Shown here piece by piece: positions 55,601-64,000 of a stretch of 64,000 nucleotides of DNA. Under the pieces are notes generated by a model, which had not been told where the DNA came from, searched no databases, and saw only the letters and a program-made list of their open reading frames with translations. Positions within the stretch are counted from its first letter, which is position 1. Each line of letters starts with the position of its first letter. Location of the stretch: assembly GCF_010183535.1 (NCBI RefSeq), contig NC_071329.1, positions 4,402,001 through 4,466,000 on the forward strand, read 5' to 3'. Both the position numbers and the translations under genes were made by a program. This DNA is from Caenorhabditis remanei (lineage: Eukaryota; Nematoda; Chromadorea; Rhabditida; Rhabditidae).

Positions 55601-58600
55601 TGGCCAACTTTAGGGAGTCTACCATGGTGTCAGGAATCATTCAAATTTTAACATTTTAATACAAAAATATAGAGACAGACTAGATCTCCATTTTTGTAGT
55701 TGACAACTTTTTTGCACAAGCTCTCCCTAGACCACTACAGGTTGCTCAGTGAGTTGGTGCTCCAAATAAAAGCGCCGAGGTACCCCACTACCTTGAGCCG
55801 CCCTGGTCCAGGGAGGGTCCGTACAAAAAAGTTGTCAATTGCAAAAATGGAGATCTAGTCTTGTTTTATAACATATCAAAAAATTGAAAAAATGAAAGTA
55901 AAATTGAAAGAGTGGCATGATGTCAAAGTGAGGTAAAATTTTCTTTTAAAATCGTTTTTTGAGTTTTTGACCAACTTTTGCGAGTCTCCCATTGTGTCAG
56001 GAATCAGTTAAATTTAATATTTTTCAATACTAATATATAGAAAAAGACTAGATCTCCATTTTTGTAATTGACAACTTTTTTGTACGGACCCACCCTGAAG
56101 AGATACAGCGCAGGCAAGACTTCCTATATCAGAGCTGGAGACGCACTTCCTCACGGGAGGACTACTTCACGGTCCCCTATCTCTTTTCGGACGGTCCGTA
56201 CAAAAAAGTTGTCAACTACAAAAATGGAGATCTAGTCTTGTTTTATAACATATCAAAATTTTGGTACAATCTGTTATAGTGGGGCCCCGTGACACAATCT
56301 TAAAGTTGGTCATTTTAACGCGCCAACACCACGCCAGTCAGTGAGCCCCCGTCAAAAATCTTCTTCAGTTTTTCCAGAAACCAGCCAGCCGCTTACTACC
56401 TCCCCACCTACGGTCAACCCGGCTCCTCCTCCTTCTATCCAGATTTCGCTGGATTCAACGTGGCACGCACTCAAGACTTCACGTCCGCCATCCCTACAGT
56501 AACCGCAGATATCAAACCAGTCATCGTAAAACAGGAAAAGGATTCATCAAGAGAGAACTCGAACACTGCCGAGCTCGCGACCCAAGAGGGGGCGGAGTCG
56601 CCGGCGAGTACTGTAGGAGCAAGTGGAGCCGGTGGAGTCGGTGTCTCCGCAGCGGGTGGTGGACCACGACGCACAAAATGTGAGAAATCTCTTGTCTTGT
56701 CTACTGTCTAGCAAACTGTCAAATTTGTAGTCGTTCTTTCAGTGGACCGTCGGAAGGCGGCGACGATGCGTGAGCGACGACGTCTTCGGAAGGTGAACGA
56801 GGCGTTCGAGGTGGTGAAGCAACGGACGTGTCCGAATCCGAATCAACGACTTCCGAAAGTGGAGATTCTGAGGTCGGCGATCGACTATATTAATACTTTG
56901 GAGAGAATGTTGACACAAGTTGGGAAGACGACGAAAATTATGGACAATAATCATCAGATGCAGTTGAATCAGCCGATGAGTGCGGGACCGCCACACGATT
57001 ATATTGTGAGTAACGGTGGGGAAGAGGTGGCCGAGGTTTTCTATGTGAAAGTTAGGCCACGCTTCTCAACTTCGCGATGATAGCCTAGGATATTTTTGGG
57101 ATTCTAGGCCATGTGTGCAAAAGTTAGGCCACGCTTCTCAACTACGCGATGATGGCCTAGGATATTTCGAGGCCATTGTTATCAAGTCTAGAAATCGATT
57201 TTGGGATTCTAGGCCATGTGTGCAAAAGTTAGGCCACGATCATCATTAATGCTGGCCTAGGATTTTTCTAAGCCATCCAGGACTCCAAATCTCGAAAATG
57301 GAGTTTTTGAGGTTCTAGGCTATGTGCGCAAAAGTTAGGCCACGGTCCTACCGTAATATTTGAAGGTAATGACCGAAGTTTTTCACTTGAACTTCCAAGG
57401 TCACGGTCCCAGCGTAATGGCAAGTTTCTCGGCCATCACTCTAATTCCGCTTTTTGGATTTCTAGGCCACGTGTAAAAGTTAGGCCACGCATCTGAAAAC
57501 TTGGTGGTGGCCGATGTTTTCCTAGGCCATCAAGAATGGTAAGTTTCTCGGCCATCACTCTAATTCCGCTTTTTGGATTTCTAGGCCACGTGTAAAAGTT
57601 AGGCCACGCATCTGAAAACTTGGTGGTGGCCGATGTTTTCCTAGGCCATCAAGCACATTTCCTTTTTTTCTAGGCCACGATTCGAAATCGATGTGAACAC
57701 CGAAAGTAGCTGCCTAAATTTCCCCTCCGTGGCCGGGGATATTTCTAGGAAGTCTAGAAATCGAATTTTTACGAATTTGGGATTCTAGGCCATGTGTGCA
57801 AAAGTTAGGCCACGATCATCATTAATGCTCGCCTAGGATTTTTCTAGGCCATCCAGGACTTCAAGAAATTTGAGTTTTTGAGGATTTAGCCCATGTGCAA
57901 AAGTTAACCCACGGTTTTTGGAGGTGATGGCCGAAGTTTTTCACTTGAACTTCCTAGGCCACGGCCATCACTCTAATTCCGCTTTTTTGATTCCTAGGCC
58001 ACGTGTAAAAGTTAGGCCACGCATCTAAGGTTTAAATGTAGTTTTTGAGTTTTTCCGAAAACTTGATGGTGGCCGATGTTTTCCTAGGCCACCGCTCATT
58101 TTTTGAGATTGACCTAGGAATTCTCTAGGCCAAACGAAGTTAGGCCACCAAGAAAAACTTTTTCTCGATTTTTTTTCAGTTTTTCGCCGAAAAACCGAAA
58201 TTTTCACCCCGATGGCCTAGAATTTTCTAGTCCCCCCCACCTCAACTTTCCCATATTTCCAGACGTCCTCTCACTTCGCCAACGCCAACTACAATACGGA
58301 CGGTGGGAATATGTACGACGACGAGGATCTGTCGGATACCGACGACGAACGCGACCATCACCACAAGCTCGGAAATGGTGAGCTTCTAATTAAAAATAAG
58401 TTAGTTTTTTTTTTGAAAAATTTTGTTAAAAAAATTTTTTTTTTCGAATTAAATTTTTTTGCCTAATTATCGATTTTTTTCTCGTTTCAGCGGTCGATCT
58501 ACGTCGGCGAAACTCTTTGGACGGATTGGCTCGGATAGTCGACAGAATTCGTAAGTTTTGTGGAAGGGGGCGGAGCCTATTTTGAATATTTTCAGCTCAT

Positions 58601-58669
58601 CAAGAAACGCTGAACGACGTACGGGAGCAGGTAGCAAGTGAGGAGAAGAAAATTGAAAATTTGCTCTGA
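52629..58669 (+). CDS. hlh-1: MyoD-family myogenic bHLH transcription factor
   Basis: Nuclear E-box-binding regulator of body-wall muscle differentiation; the single nematode MyoD. Six exons: 52629-52792, 56378-56679, 56743-57005, 58263-58377, 58491-58550, 58596-58669. Phases all agree; 325 residues. N-terminus [20 protein letters not shown], then a Ser/Gly-rich activation region. The bHLH domain is at about 157-212: basic region [20 protein letters not shown], loop and second helix [20 protein letters not shown]. The Ala-Thr pair in the basic region is the myogenic signature. A Cys/His-rich segment before the basic region, as in vertebrate MyoD, is lacking. After it come an acidic patch ([13 protein letters not shown]) and [18 protein letters not shown], conserved with C. 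elegans. Bases 52629-52631 are the start because the frame begins there after a candidate spliced-leader site. Intron 1 (3.6 kb) and intron 3 (1.26 kb) are long and repeat-filled. Confidence 0.97.
52833..52900. repeat. 10-base tandem repeat, CATAGCCTAG
   Basis: About seven consecutive units (the first two slightly different) some 40 bases after the exon 1 donor of hlh-1. Confidence 0.85.
53851..54125. repeat. Hairpin element in hlh-1 intron 1, left copy
   Basis: Itself a hairpin (ATTTTTGTAGTTGACAAC at 53944, GTTGTCAACTACAAAAATG at 54061). It is also the mirror image of the block ending at 55940: AACTTTGACATCATGCCA (53861) against TGGCATGATGTCAAAGT, and CAAGGTAGTGGGGTACCTCG (53996) against CGAGGTACCCCACTACCTTG. 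The two blocks form an inverted pair 1.5 kb apart. Confidence 0.7.
54371..54479 (-). other. Exon-like open frame or GC-rich enhancer block in hlh-1 intron 1
   Basis: On the minus strand, after a TTTCAG acceptor (54480-54481), a frame reads [20 protein letters not shown] and [16 protein letters not shown], up to a CAG/GTGCTC border. Its amphipathic, non-repetitive composition is unlike its surroundings. I could not connect it to other exons. The same DNA holds E-boxes CACCTG (54368-54373) and CAATTG (54386-54391) and a GCGCGCCAAA word (54391-54400) matching E2F sites. An intronic enhancer is equally possible, and is known for hlh-1 in C. elegans. Confidence 0.3.
54980..55545. repeat. Dispersed CATCCGGACA repeat (complement of TGTCCGGATG)
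   Basis: Arrays of GGACATCCGGACAGACCGAC and ACACACAGACAGACAAACAG at 54985-55140 and the opposite orientation (GATGTCCGGATGTCCGG) at 55360-55540. The two halves form a loose inverted pair in hlh-1 intron 1. Confidence 0.55.
55590..56300. repeat. Two further hairpins in hlh-1 intron 1
   Basis: First hairpin 55685-55860 (TAGATCTCCATTTTTGTAGT mirrored by TTGCAAAAATGGAGATCTAG); its outer part mirrors 53851-54125. Second hairpin 56047-56235 with the same arms but a different loop (CCTCACGGGAGG). The last arm ends about 130 bases before exon 2. Confidence 0.7.
57010..58240. repeat. GGCCTAG/CTAGGCC repeat field filling hlh-1 intron 3
   Basis: TTAGGCCACG, TTCTAGGCCATGTG and GGCCTAGGA words recur every 30-60 bases. 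One unit is duplicated in tandem: GGTAAGTTTCTCGGCCATCA (57538) is the start of about 117 bases that nearly repeat 57417-57535. Because AGGCC words are palindrome-like, many alternative hairpins are possible in the intron RNA. Confidence 0.7.
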
Positions 58670-60500
58670 AACTTTTTTAAAATTTTGCTCAAATTTGAAT
58701 TTCACTTCCCAAATATCCCCTTATTTATTTTTGTTACCCCCTTTTTTTCTTTTTTTAAATTTTGTATCAAATTTTACATAATTATAGATAAAATGTATTG
58801 CATATAATTGGTGATGGGGAGTTATCATAAGAAAGATACAAGTGGCGGAAGCTCCGCCCACTTTCAGCGAAAAGTGGGCGGAGTTTGACATGAAAATAGG
58901 GGATTCAGTGGGTAAATGGTGAGAAAATTGGGTGAGATTTTGTGGGGGAAAATGCAAAAAAAGTGATTTTTTGATATATTTTTCGGGGTTTCACAAAGAA
59001 AAACTGCAGAATTCAGGTTTTTACGATGAAAATTTCAAGAAAAGGGTGATTTCGGAGGGGTTCAGAGAAAAAAAAACGGAAATTTTGTTAAAAAATTACG
59101 AGTTTTTGTTGAGAAATCCAGAAATTTCGATGTTTTTCCCCGTTTTTTTGAGTTTCTGGGCAAAAAATTTCGGCTTTCAGTTATTTTTGGAGACAAACTC
59201 GGCGAAACCGAAAAAATTAGCGAAAAATCGGTGAAAAACTGAATTTTTGAGTGAAAGTGAGAAAATATAAGCCTTTCTCTACTGCTTTTTCGGATTTCCT
59301 GTTTTTTTTTTCATAAAATGCAGGGTTTTTGAGAAAAAAATGGGAACAATCACCCAACATTCAGAAAAGTATTGAGAAAAACAATCGAAATTAGAGATTT
59401 TCCTACAAAAAAAACCGAAAGTTACAGTGAAAAACTGTGTTTTTCTGCTAAAATTGAACATTTGCAGTCAACTTTTAACAATTTTCCGAAAAGATCTGGC
59501 TACTTTTGGCAAATTTTCGCAATTGTTCAGCGAAAAATCAGAATATTCGAGAGAATCAAATGATAATAGGGCAATTTCAGGTGAAAAATACAAATAATTA
59601 GCGGAAAAATCAATTAATTCGCCACGTCCTCAAACTCTCGTTCCTCTCGCCAAATGTCGCTCCAAATTTCGAATTTCGTGCTCTATCTTCGCGATTTTTC
59701 GGCAACGCTCTTGTTTTTCTGCAATTTCTCCTGATTTTTCTTGTTTTTTGGGCCAAAAATACCCAAATCTTCTTCCTTATTTTTGGCCGAGTTCAGCGAG
59801 AAACTTGCGCTGACGTGGCAGCTCAGCGACACGTCTGGAAGGCGTTTGACGCATCTGAATATCGATTTTTTAGGAATTTTAGGATTTAAAAAGAAATTTA
59901 TAGATCTTAATCACATACTTCGAAACAAGATCAACTCTTTTCACTGTCAAGCTTGCTATCCGATTTTTCACATCAATTTGGCTCAAAAAACGAAAAATTG
60001 ATGAGCCGAGAAGAGAAGTGGGCTTTGCGATGCATCGAGACCATAAATTGAGGATTTTTCCCTGAAAAAACAATAAAAATCACAAAATTTCGCTTTAGAA
60101 ACTTTACTTTTGGCTCTGGCGGCGGTTCTGGAGTGAGAATTGAGGAGTTTGGGGAATCCATGGTTTTGGGACGGGTTTTGGTGATTTTTTCAACGTTTTT
60201 ATGGGTTTTTATTGGATTTTATCAAATCAAAGTGGTATTTTTAACTAATTGAGCAAAAAAATTGAAGAATTTCGATAGATTTTGAGGGAAATTGAGTGAG
60301 TTTTACTTGGAAAATTTTAAATTTTAAAGATAATTTAAAGGCGCATTGTGTTAAATATCAGGTGGGTCTCGCCACGACTTTACAGTCTACAGTACACCTT
60401 AACTCAAATTCAATTTTTTAAATAAATTTTTCGAATTTCTCGACTTTTTTCTAGTTTTTCACCGATTTTTTTGCTTTTTCTCTATGAAAAAATTAAAAGT
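58670..60500. other. Intergenic stretch downstream of hlh-1
   Basis: AT-rich, no exon recognised. The hlh-1 3' end must lie in its first part, but there is no perfect AATAAA near the stop. The block 59630-59830 is less AT-rich (CGCTGACGTGGCAGCTCAGC), and a minus-strand frame at 60090-60160 reads MDSPNSSILTPEPPPEPKVK before a GTAA-like border near 60100. This might be the first exon of an unknown divergent gene, but I found no partner exon. Confidence 0.35.
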
Positions 60501-60528
60501 TTAGAAAACCTTACTTGGCGCAAAGCGT

Positions 60529-63238
60529 ATGGCTCAATTTCAACAAGACTACGAGTCGTCTGGGTACTCTACGTCGGCTTCGAGTGAGGTACGTGAAAAT
60601 TGGTAGAAATTTTGTGAAATCAGCTGAAAAAGAAGTGTTTTGATCGAAAAATGGCGTGGAAAATGGGATTTTTTGTTAAAAAATGTCGAAAATTGAGAAT
60701 TTTTAGCGAAAAAATGACTAAAACCAATTATTTTCAGGTTGTTTGCTCAAATCGTCAATAGTTTGTTTATTTCATCGATTTTCAAGAATTTTTTTTACTG
60801 ATCGAAAATATATAAAAGAATTGTCAAAATGTAGTGGAAACACACATTTTCGATTGGAAAGTTGCGAAAATTTGACTTTTTCCGATAAAAAATTATAAAA
60901 CTGAGAGCTTTGGCAATTTTTTGAGTTGTTTCTTTGTAAATTTCAAATAATGAGCATAATATAGCTTTGAAATGGACAAGGTAATGAAAAAAATGCTCAA
61001 GAAGTGTCTTTCAGTGGAAAAATTGATTTTTGGATGAATTTTTGCTCAAAATCATCGGATAATCAGAAAATATCGAAAAAAAAATCACCTAACTCTGAAT
61101 TTTTACAGTTCGGAAGTCTCGACGAACGAATTCAACTCAAGTTTCCCCCGGCAACTATCAGAAATGCGTCGAAGAGAAGAGCAGAGGAAAATGTAATTAA
61201 ATCACCCTAAATCTCATTTATTTTTCTCCAAATTTTCAGATGGAACAACTCGACACAATGATGAAGGCGTCGTTGGTGTTGTCACCAGAGAAACGTCTCC
61301 GTTTGGACGGTGAGGATGAGTTGGCGAGAAGAAAGAAGGAAGCTGAGGAGTTCGATCCGATTATAGCCAACAAGGCGGGCCGTCCGCCCACCAGAAGATC
61401 CACTTCTCAAGATATCGATCGTTCGCCACGTGTTCGTGCTCTTCGTGCTCTGGTAAACAGACTCCGCCCACTTTTTGCCATATTAGCTCGGCATAGTTTT
61501 TACAAATGCGCTCCACCGAAATGCCCTTGAAAAATGAAAAAATGTCGCTTTTTCTCTGAGTCTCTCAATTTCGCACAGAATTTTCTTCCGTTTCGGTAGA
61601 GCGTGGCGTGCTGATAGTAAAATGAACAGTTTTTTGATCAAAATCGCCAAATTTAGTCAGAAATTGCATTTTCAGCGATTTTTGGTAGAAATTATGTTTT
61701 AGTTGAAAACAGGTCAAAAAGCAAACTTTTGGCAGAAAAAAATGACCAAAATCGCAAAATTCATTCAGAAATTGCTCGAAAACTGGAAAAAATCGGAAAA
61801 AAAAACAGTTTTCCGGTGAAAAGGATCTGAAAGTTGGTCTACTTTCCATTTTTTACACACTTTTGGTAAAAAAACAGGCAAATTAGACGAAACCGGTGGA
61901 AAAACTCAAGATTGTGCTATTTTCAGCGATTTTTGTTGAAAATTTATTTGCTCGGTACCAGTGTGCTCCACCGGGATTTTAAAACTAGTGAAAACCGGTT
62001 TTTCAGGAAAAAACCGGTGAAAATATTCACCGGTTTTCACCGAAATTCACCGGTGTTTCACCGGGGAAAACCCGGAGAAAACCGGTGATCACCGGGTTTT
62101 CCCCGGGGAAACACCGGAGAAAAAACCGGTGTTTCCCCGGTTTTCGCCGGAGTTTTTTTGAAATTGGTAACACACAACCAGACATTTCAAAACTGGACAT
62201 TTCGTAACCAGACATTTCGAAACCAGACATTTCGAAACCGGACGTTTCGCAACAGGACATTTCGCAACCGGACGTTTCGCAACCGGACATTTTGAAACCG
62301 GACGTTTCGCAACTGGACGTTTCGCAACCGAATGACACTTCGAAACAAAAAAATGCCGGTTGCGAAACGTCCGGTTTCGAAATGTCCGGTTGCGAAACGT
62401 CCGGTTTCGAAATGTCCGGTTGCAAAACGTCCGGTTTCGAAATGTCCTGTTTCAAAATGTCCGATTGCAAAATGGCCGGTTGCTGTCATGTTCGTTCACG
62501 TTGAAGTGTTTGCATCATCAGAAAAAAACCGGTGAAAACCGGTGAACACCGGGGATTCTCCGGGGAAAACCGGGCACCGGTGAAAAATGAAAACCGGGGA
62601 AAACCGGTTTTTCAATATTGAACACCGGGGAATTTCGGTGAACACCGGTTTTCGCCAAACTTGACTCCGGTTTTTATTTTTATAAAACCGAGGAAAACTT
62701 CACCGGTGATTATAACGGTTTTCACCGGTGAAAAAAAACCGGGTTTTCGCCGGTTTCTTCACCGGTGGAGCACACTGCTCGGTACAGTTCTTACAACTGC
62801 GCTCCACTGAAATTCGGTTGAAAAATGTCGCTTTTTCTCCGAGTCTCCCTATTTCGCACACTACTTTCTTCGCTTTCGGTAGAGCGTGGTTGTAATAACT
62901 GTACCGAGCTATTAGCTGTTTTTAAAATCTTTTTTGGAACGCCTGGCTGCGAAACGTCTCGTTGCGGACTTTCTCGGAGCCACTTTTCGCCAAATTATTT
63001 ATTTAAAAATTTCAGAACACCGGCAGCACCATCGACCAGGTGCGCATTGTCTCTGGCTTGTCTAGTGACTCGATCTCACCGAAACTAATCGGTGAGGCGT
63101 CGCCAAGAAGACATTTCCAGTTCAACGAGAACGGATCGATCTACTCGAAACATCGTCTCGGCGCCACGTTCTCGCCGTTGGTCGCTGGAGCCAAGAGAAA
63201 GATTGCCACGCCGTCGCAGACGATGAGAGGACTCAATC
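60529..63238 (+). CDS. Unrecognised basic, SP-rich protein (5' part; gene runs off the window)
   Basis: Four exons: 60529-60588, 61109-61192, 61240-61452, 63016-63238; then a GTATGG donor leads out of the window. The first three introns are phase 0 with GTACGT, GTAATT and GTAAAC donors and TTACAG or TTTCAG acceptors. Start ATG is 24 bases after a TTTAG acceptor-like site (60504). The visible 193 residues begin MAQFQQDYESSGYSTSASSE. They are rich in charged residues (KRLRLDGEDELARRKKEAEE) and contain repeated Ser-Pro sites (LSPEKR, RSPRVR, ISPKL, ASPRR, FSPL), as in nuclear proteins phosphorylated by proline-directed kinases. Mostly disordered by composition. I do not recognise the family. Confidence 0.75.
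61498..61618. mobile_element. Short MITE with TGCGCTCCACCGAAA ends
   Basis: AAATGCGCTCCACCGAAATG (61504) mirrored by TTTCGGTAGAGCGTGGCGTG (61593). Same family as 38230-38338 and 45578-45718; in intron 3 of the last gene. Confidence 0.6.
61961..62775. mobile_element. CCGGTGAAAACCGG-rich inverted-repeat element
   Basis: Ends GTGTGCTCCACCGG and CCGGTGGAGCACAC are perfect mirrors, and GCTCGGTAC flanks both sides (61950-61958, 62777-62785). The arms (61990-62160, 62525-62760) are dense in ACCGGTGAAAACCGGT words. The core (62180-62480) is a palindrome of GAAACCGGACGTTTCGCAAC units that read as GGTTGCGAAACGTCCGGTTT on the right half. Frames here (ETSGFEMSG or RNVRFRNVRL repeats) are artefacts. Confidence 0.75.
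62786..62905. mobile_element. Short MITE with GTACAGTT-TTACAACTGCGCTC ends
   Basis: ACAGTTCTTACAACTGCGCT (62784) mirrored by GAGCGTGGTTGTAATAACTG (62882). Interior GTCGCTTTTTCTCCGAGTCT also occurs in 61498-61618. Confidence 0.6.
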
Positions 63239-64000
63239 GTATGGGGAATTATTCTTTTTTTTTCGATTTTCAAACGTAGTTTTGGTAGATTAGAGGCTGG
63301 GTTTCCCAAAATACTGAAATTAAACAACATTTTTGTCAATTTTTCACCAAATTTTGCAATTTTCAGTCAAAAAAGTTTAGAATTAAAATTCAGCAGAAAA
63401 CTGCAAATTCGGTTCGAGATTTTGTTACTTTCTTGCCCAATTCTGGTGGTTTTCTGAAACCACTCAAGAAGAAAACTCAAGATGGTGCTATTTTCAGCGA
63501 ATTTTGTTAGAAATGATGTTTTAGCTAAAAAATAAATCAAACAGTGAGCTTCTGGCTAAAAAATTTGCAAAAGCACAGAATTCAGACAGAATTTTCTCGA
63601 AAACTGGTAAAATTCTAAAAAAAAAACAACAGTTTTCGGTTAAAAATTTGTACAATTCCAGATTTTTAAACCCAAAACTTTCTTTTTTTTTTCGATTTTC
63701 ACCAGTTTTCGAGCAATTCCTGACGGAATTTTGCGATTTTGTTTGAAAAATTGTTTGTTTTACTAAATTTTCAACAAAAATCGCTGAAAACAGCACCATC
63801 ATGAGTTTTTTCCACCAGTTTTGTCAAAAATCTCTCTTTCTCAGCGGAATTCTGGTGAAATTCGACTATTTTTGACCTAAACTATGTTTTAAAAACTCTG
63901 AAATTAAACAATTGTCTTGTCAGTTTTTGACGGAATTTTGCAATTTTTTATCAAAAAGTTTAGAAATACGATGAATTCAGCAGAAAACTCCCAATTTTTT
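63239..64000. other. Intron 4 of the last gene, to the window edge
   Basis: AT-rich with repeated TTTTCAGCGAATTTTGTTAGAAA words related to 61670-61700 and 61920-61940, including an inverted copy near 63775. No further exon seen. Confidence 0.45.

Noticed and set aside
62027..62545. Several repeat frames (ETSGFEMSG, RNVRFRNVRL)
   Set aside because: Frames of a palindromic repeat, open on both strands at once.

Overview
The window is nematode genomic DNA, almost certainly a Caenorhabditis species other than C. elegans. Evidence: small introns with GT..TTTCAG/TTCCAG borders, trans-splice-like acceptors just upstream of start codons, AT-rich non-coding DNA packed with palindromic mini-elements, and two orthologs I recognise firmly: the CAMTA transcription factor camt-1 and the MyoD-family factor hlh-1. 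The hlh-1 protein is close to the C. elegans protein as I remember it but differs at many positions. All exon models were built by hand from splice borders and reading-phase bookkeeping.

Layout. (1) 1.3-6.3 kb, plus strand: two tandem F-box/FBA2-type genes. The first has a rearranged 5' exon carrying a stray piece of a third paralog. (2) 7.06-8.84 kb, minus strand: an unrecognised four-exon gene for a 232-residue protein. (3) 10.58-31.04 kb, minus strand: camt-1, 15 coding exons, 1146 residues (CG-1, TIG, ankyrin and IQ domains). An internal ATG exon in intron 11 would give a 259-residue IQ-only form. Intron 8 holds a 5.8-kb inverted-repeat-bounded element with internal duplications and a 60-bp minisatellite. 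(4) 31-40.7 kb: intergenic, mostly dispersed repeats. (5) 40.75-47.72 kb, plus strand: a cytochrome P450 gene of eight exons. Its introns contain a tRNA-Asn(GTT) gene, a near-perfect long palindrome and a 5'-truncated LINE. Its true last exon lies 1.2 kb beyond the apparent ORF. (6) 47.7-52.6 kb: intergenic, a nested inverted-repeat complex and a 28-base C tract. (7) 52.63-58.67 kb, plus strand: hlh-1, six exons. Intron 1 carries several hairpin elements and intron 3 is full of GGCCTAG-type repeats. (8) 60.53 kb to the end, plus strand: the 5' part of an unrecognised gene for a basic, SP-rich protein.

The genes do not form one pathway or operon. camt-1 encodes a calmodulin-binding neuronal regulator, hlh-1 the body-wall muscle bHLH factor, the P450 a microsomal monooxygenase, and the F-box genes probable SCF ubiquitin-ligase adaptors. 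The most unusual material is the non-coding architecture: a possible second camt-1 promoter, the chimeric F-box exon, the tandemly duplicated transposon interior with an in-frame minisatellite and a tRNA-like promoter motif, telomere-hexamer-rich repeats, and GC-rich inverted-repeat elements.
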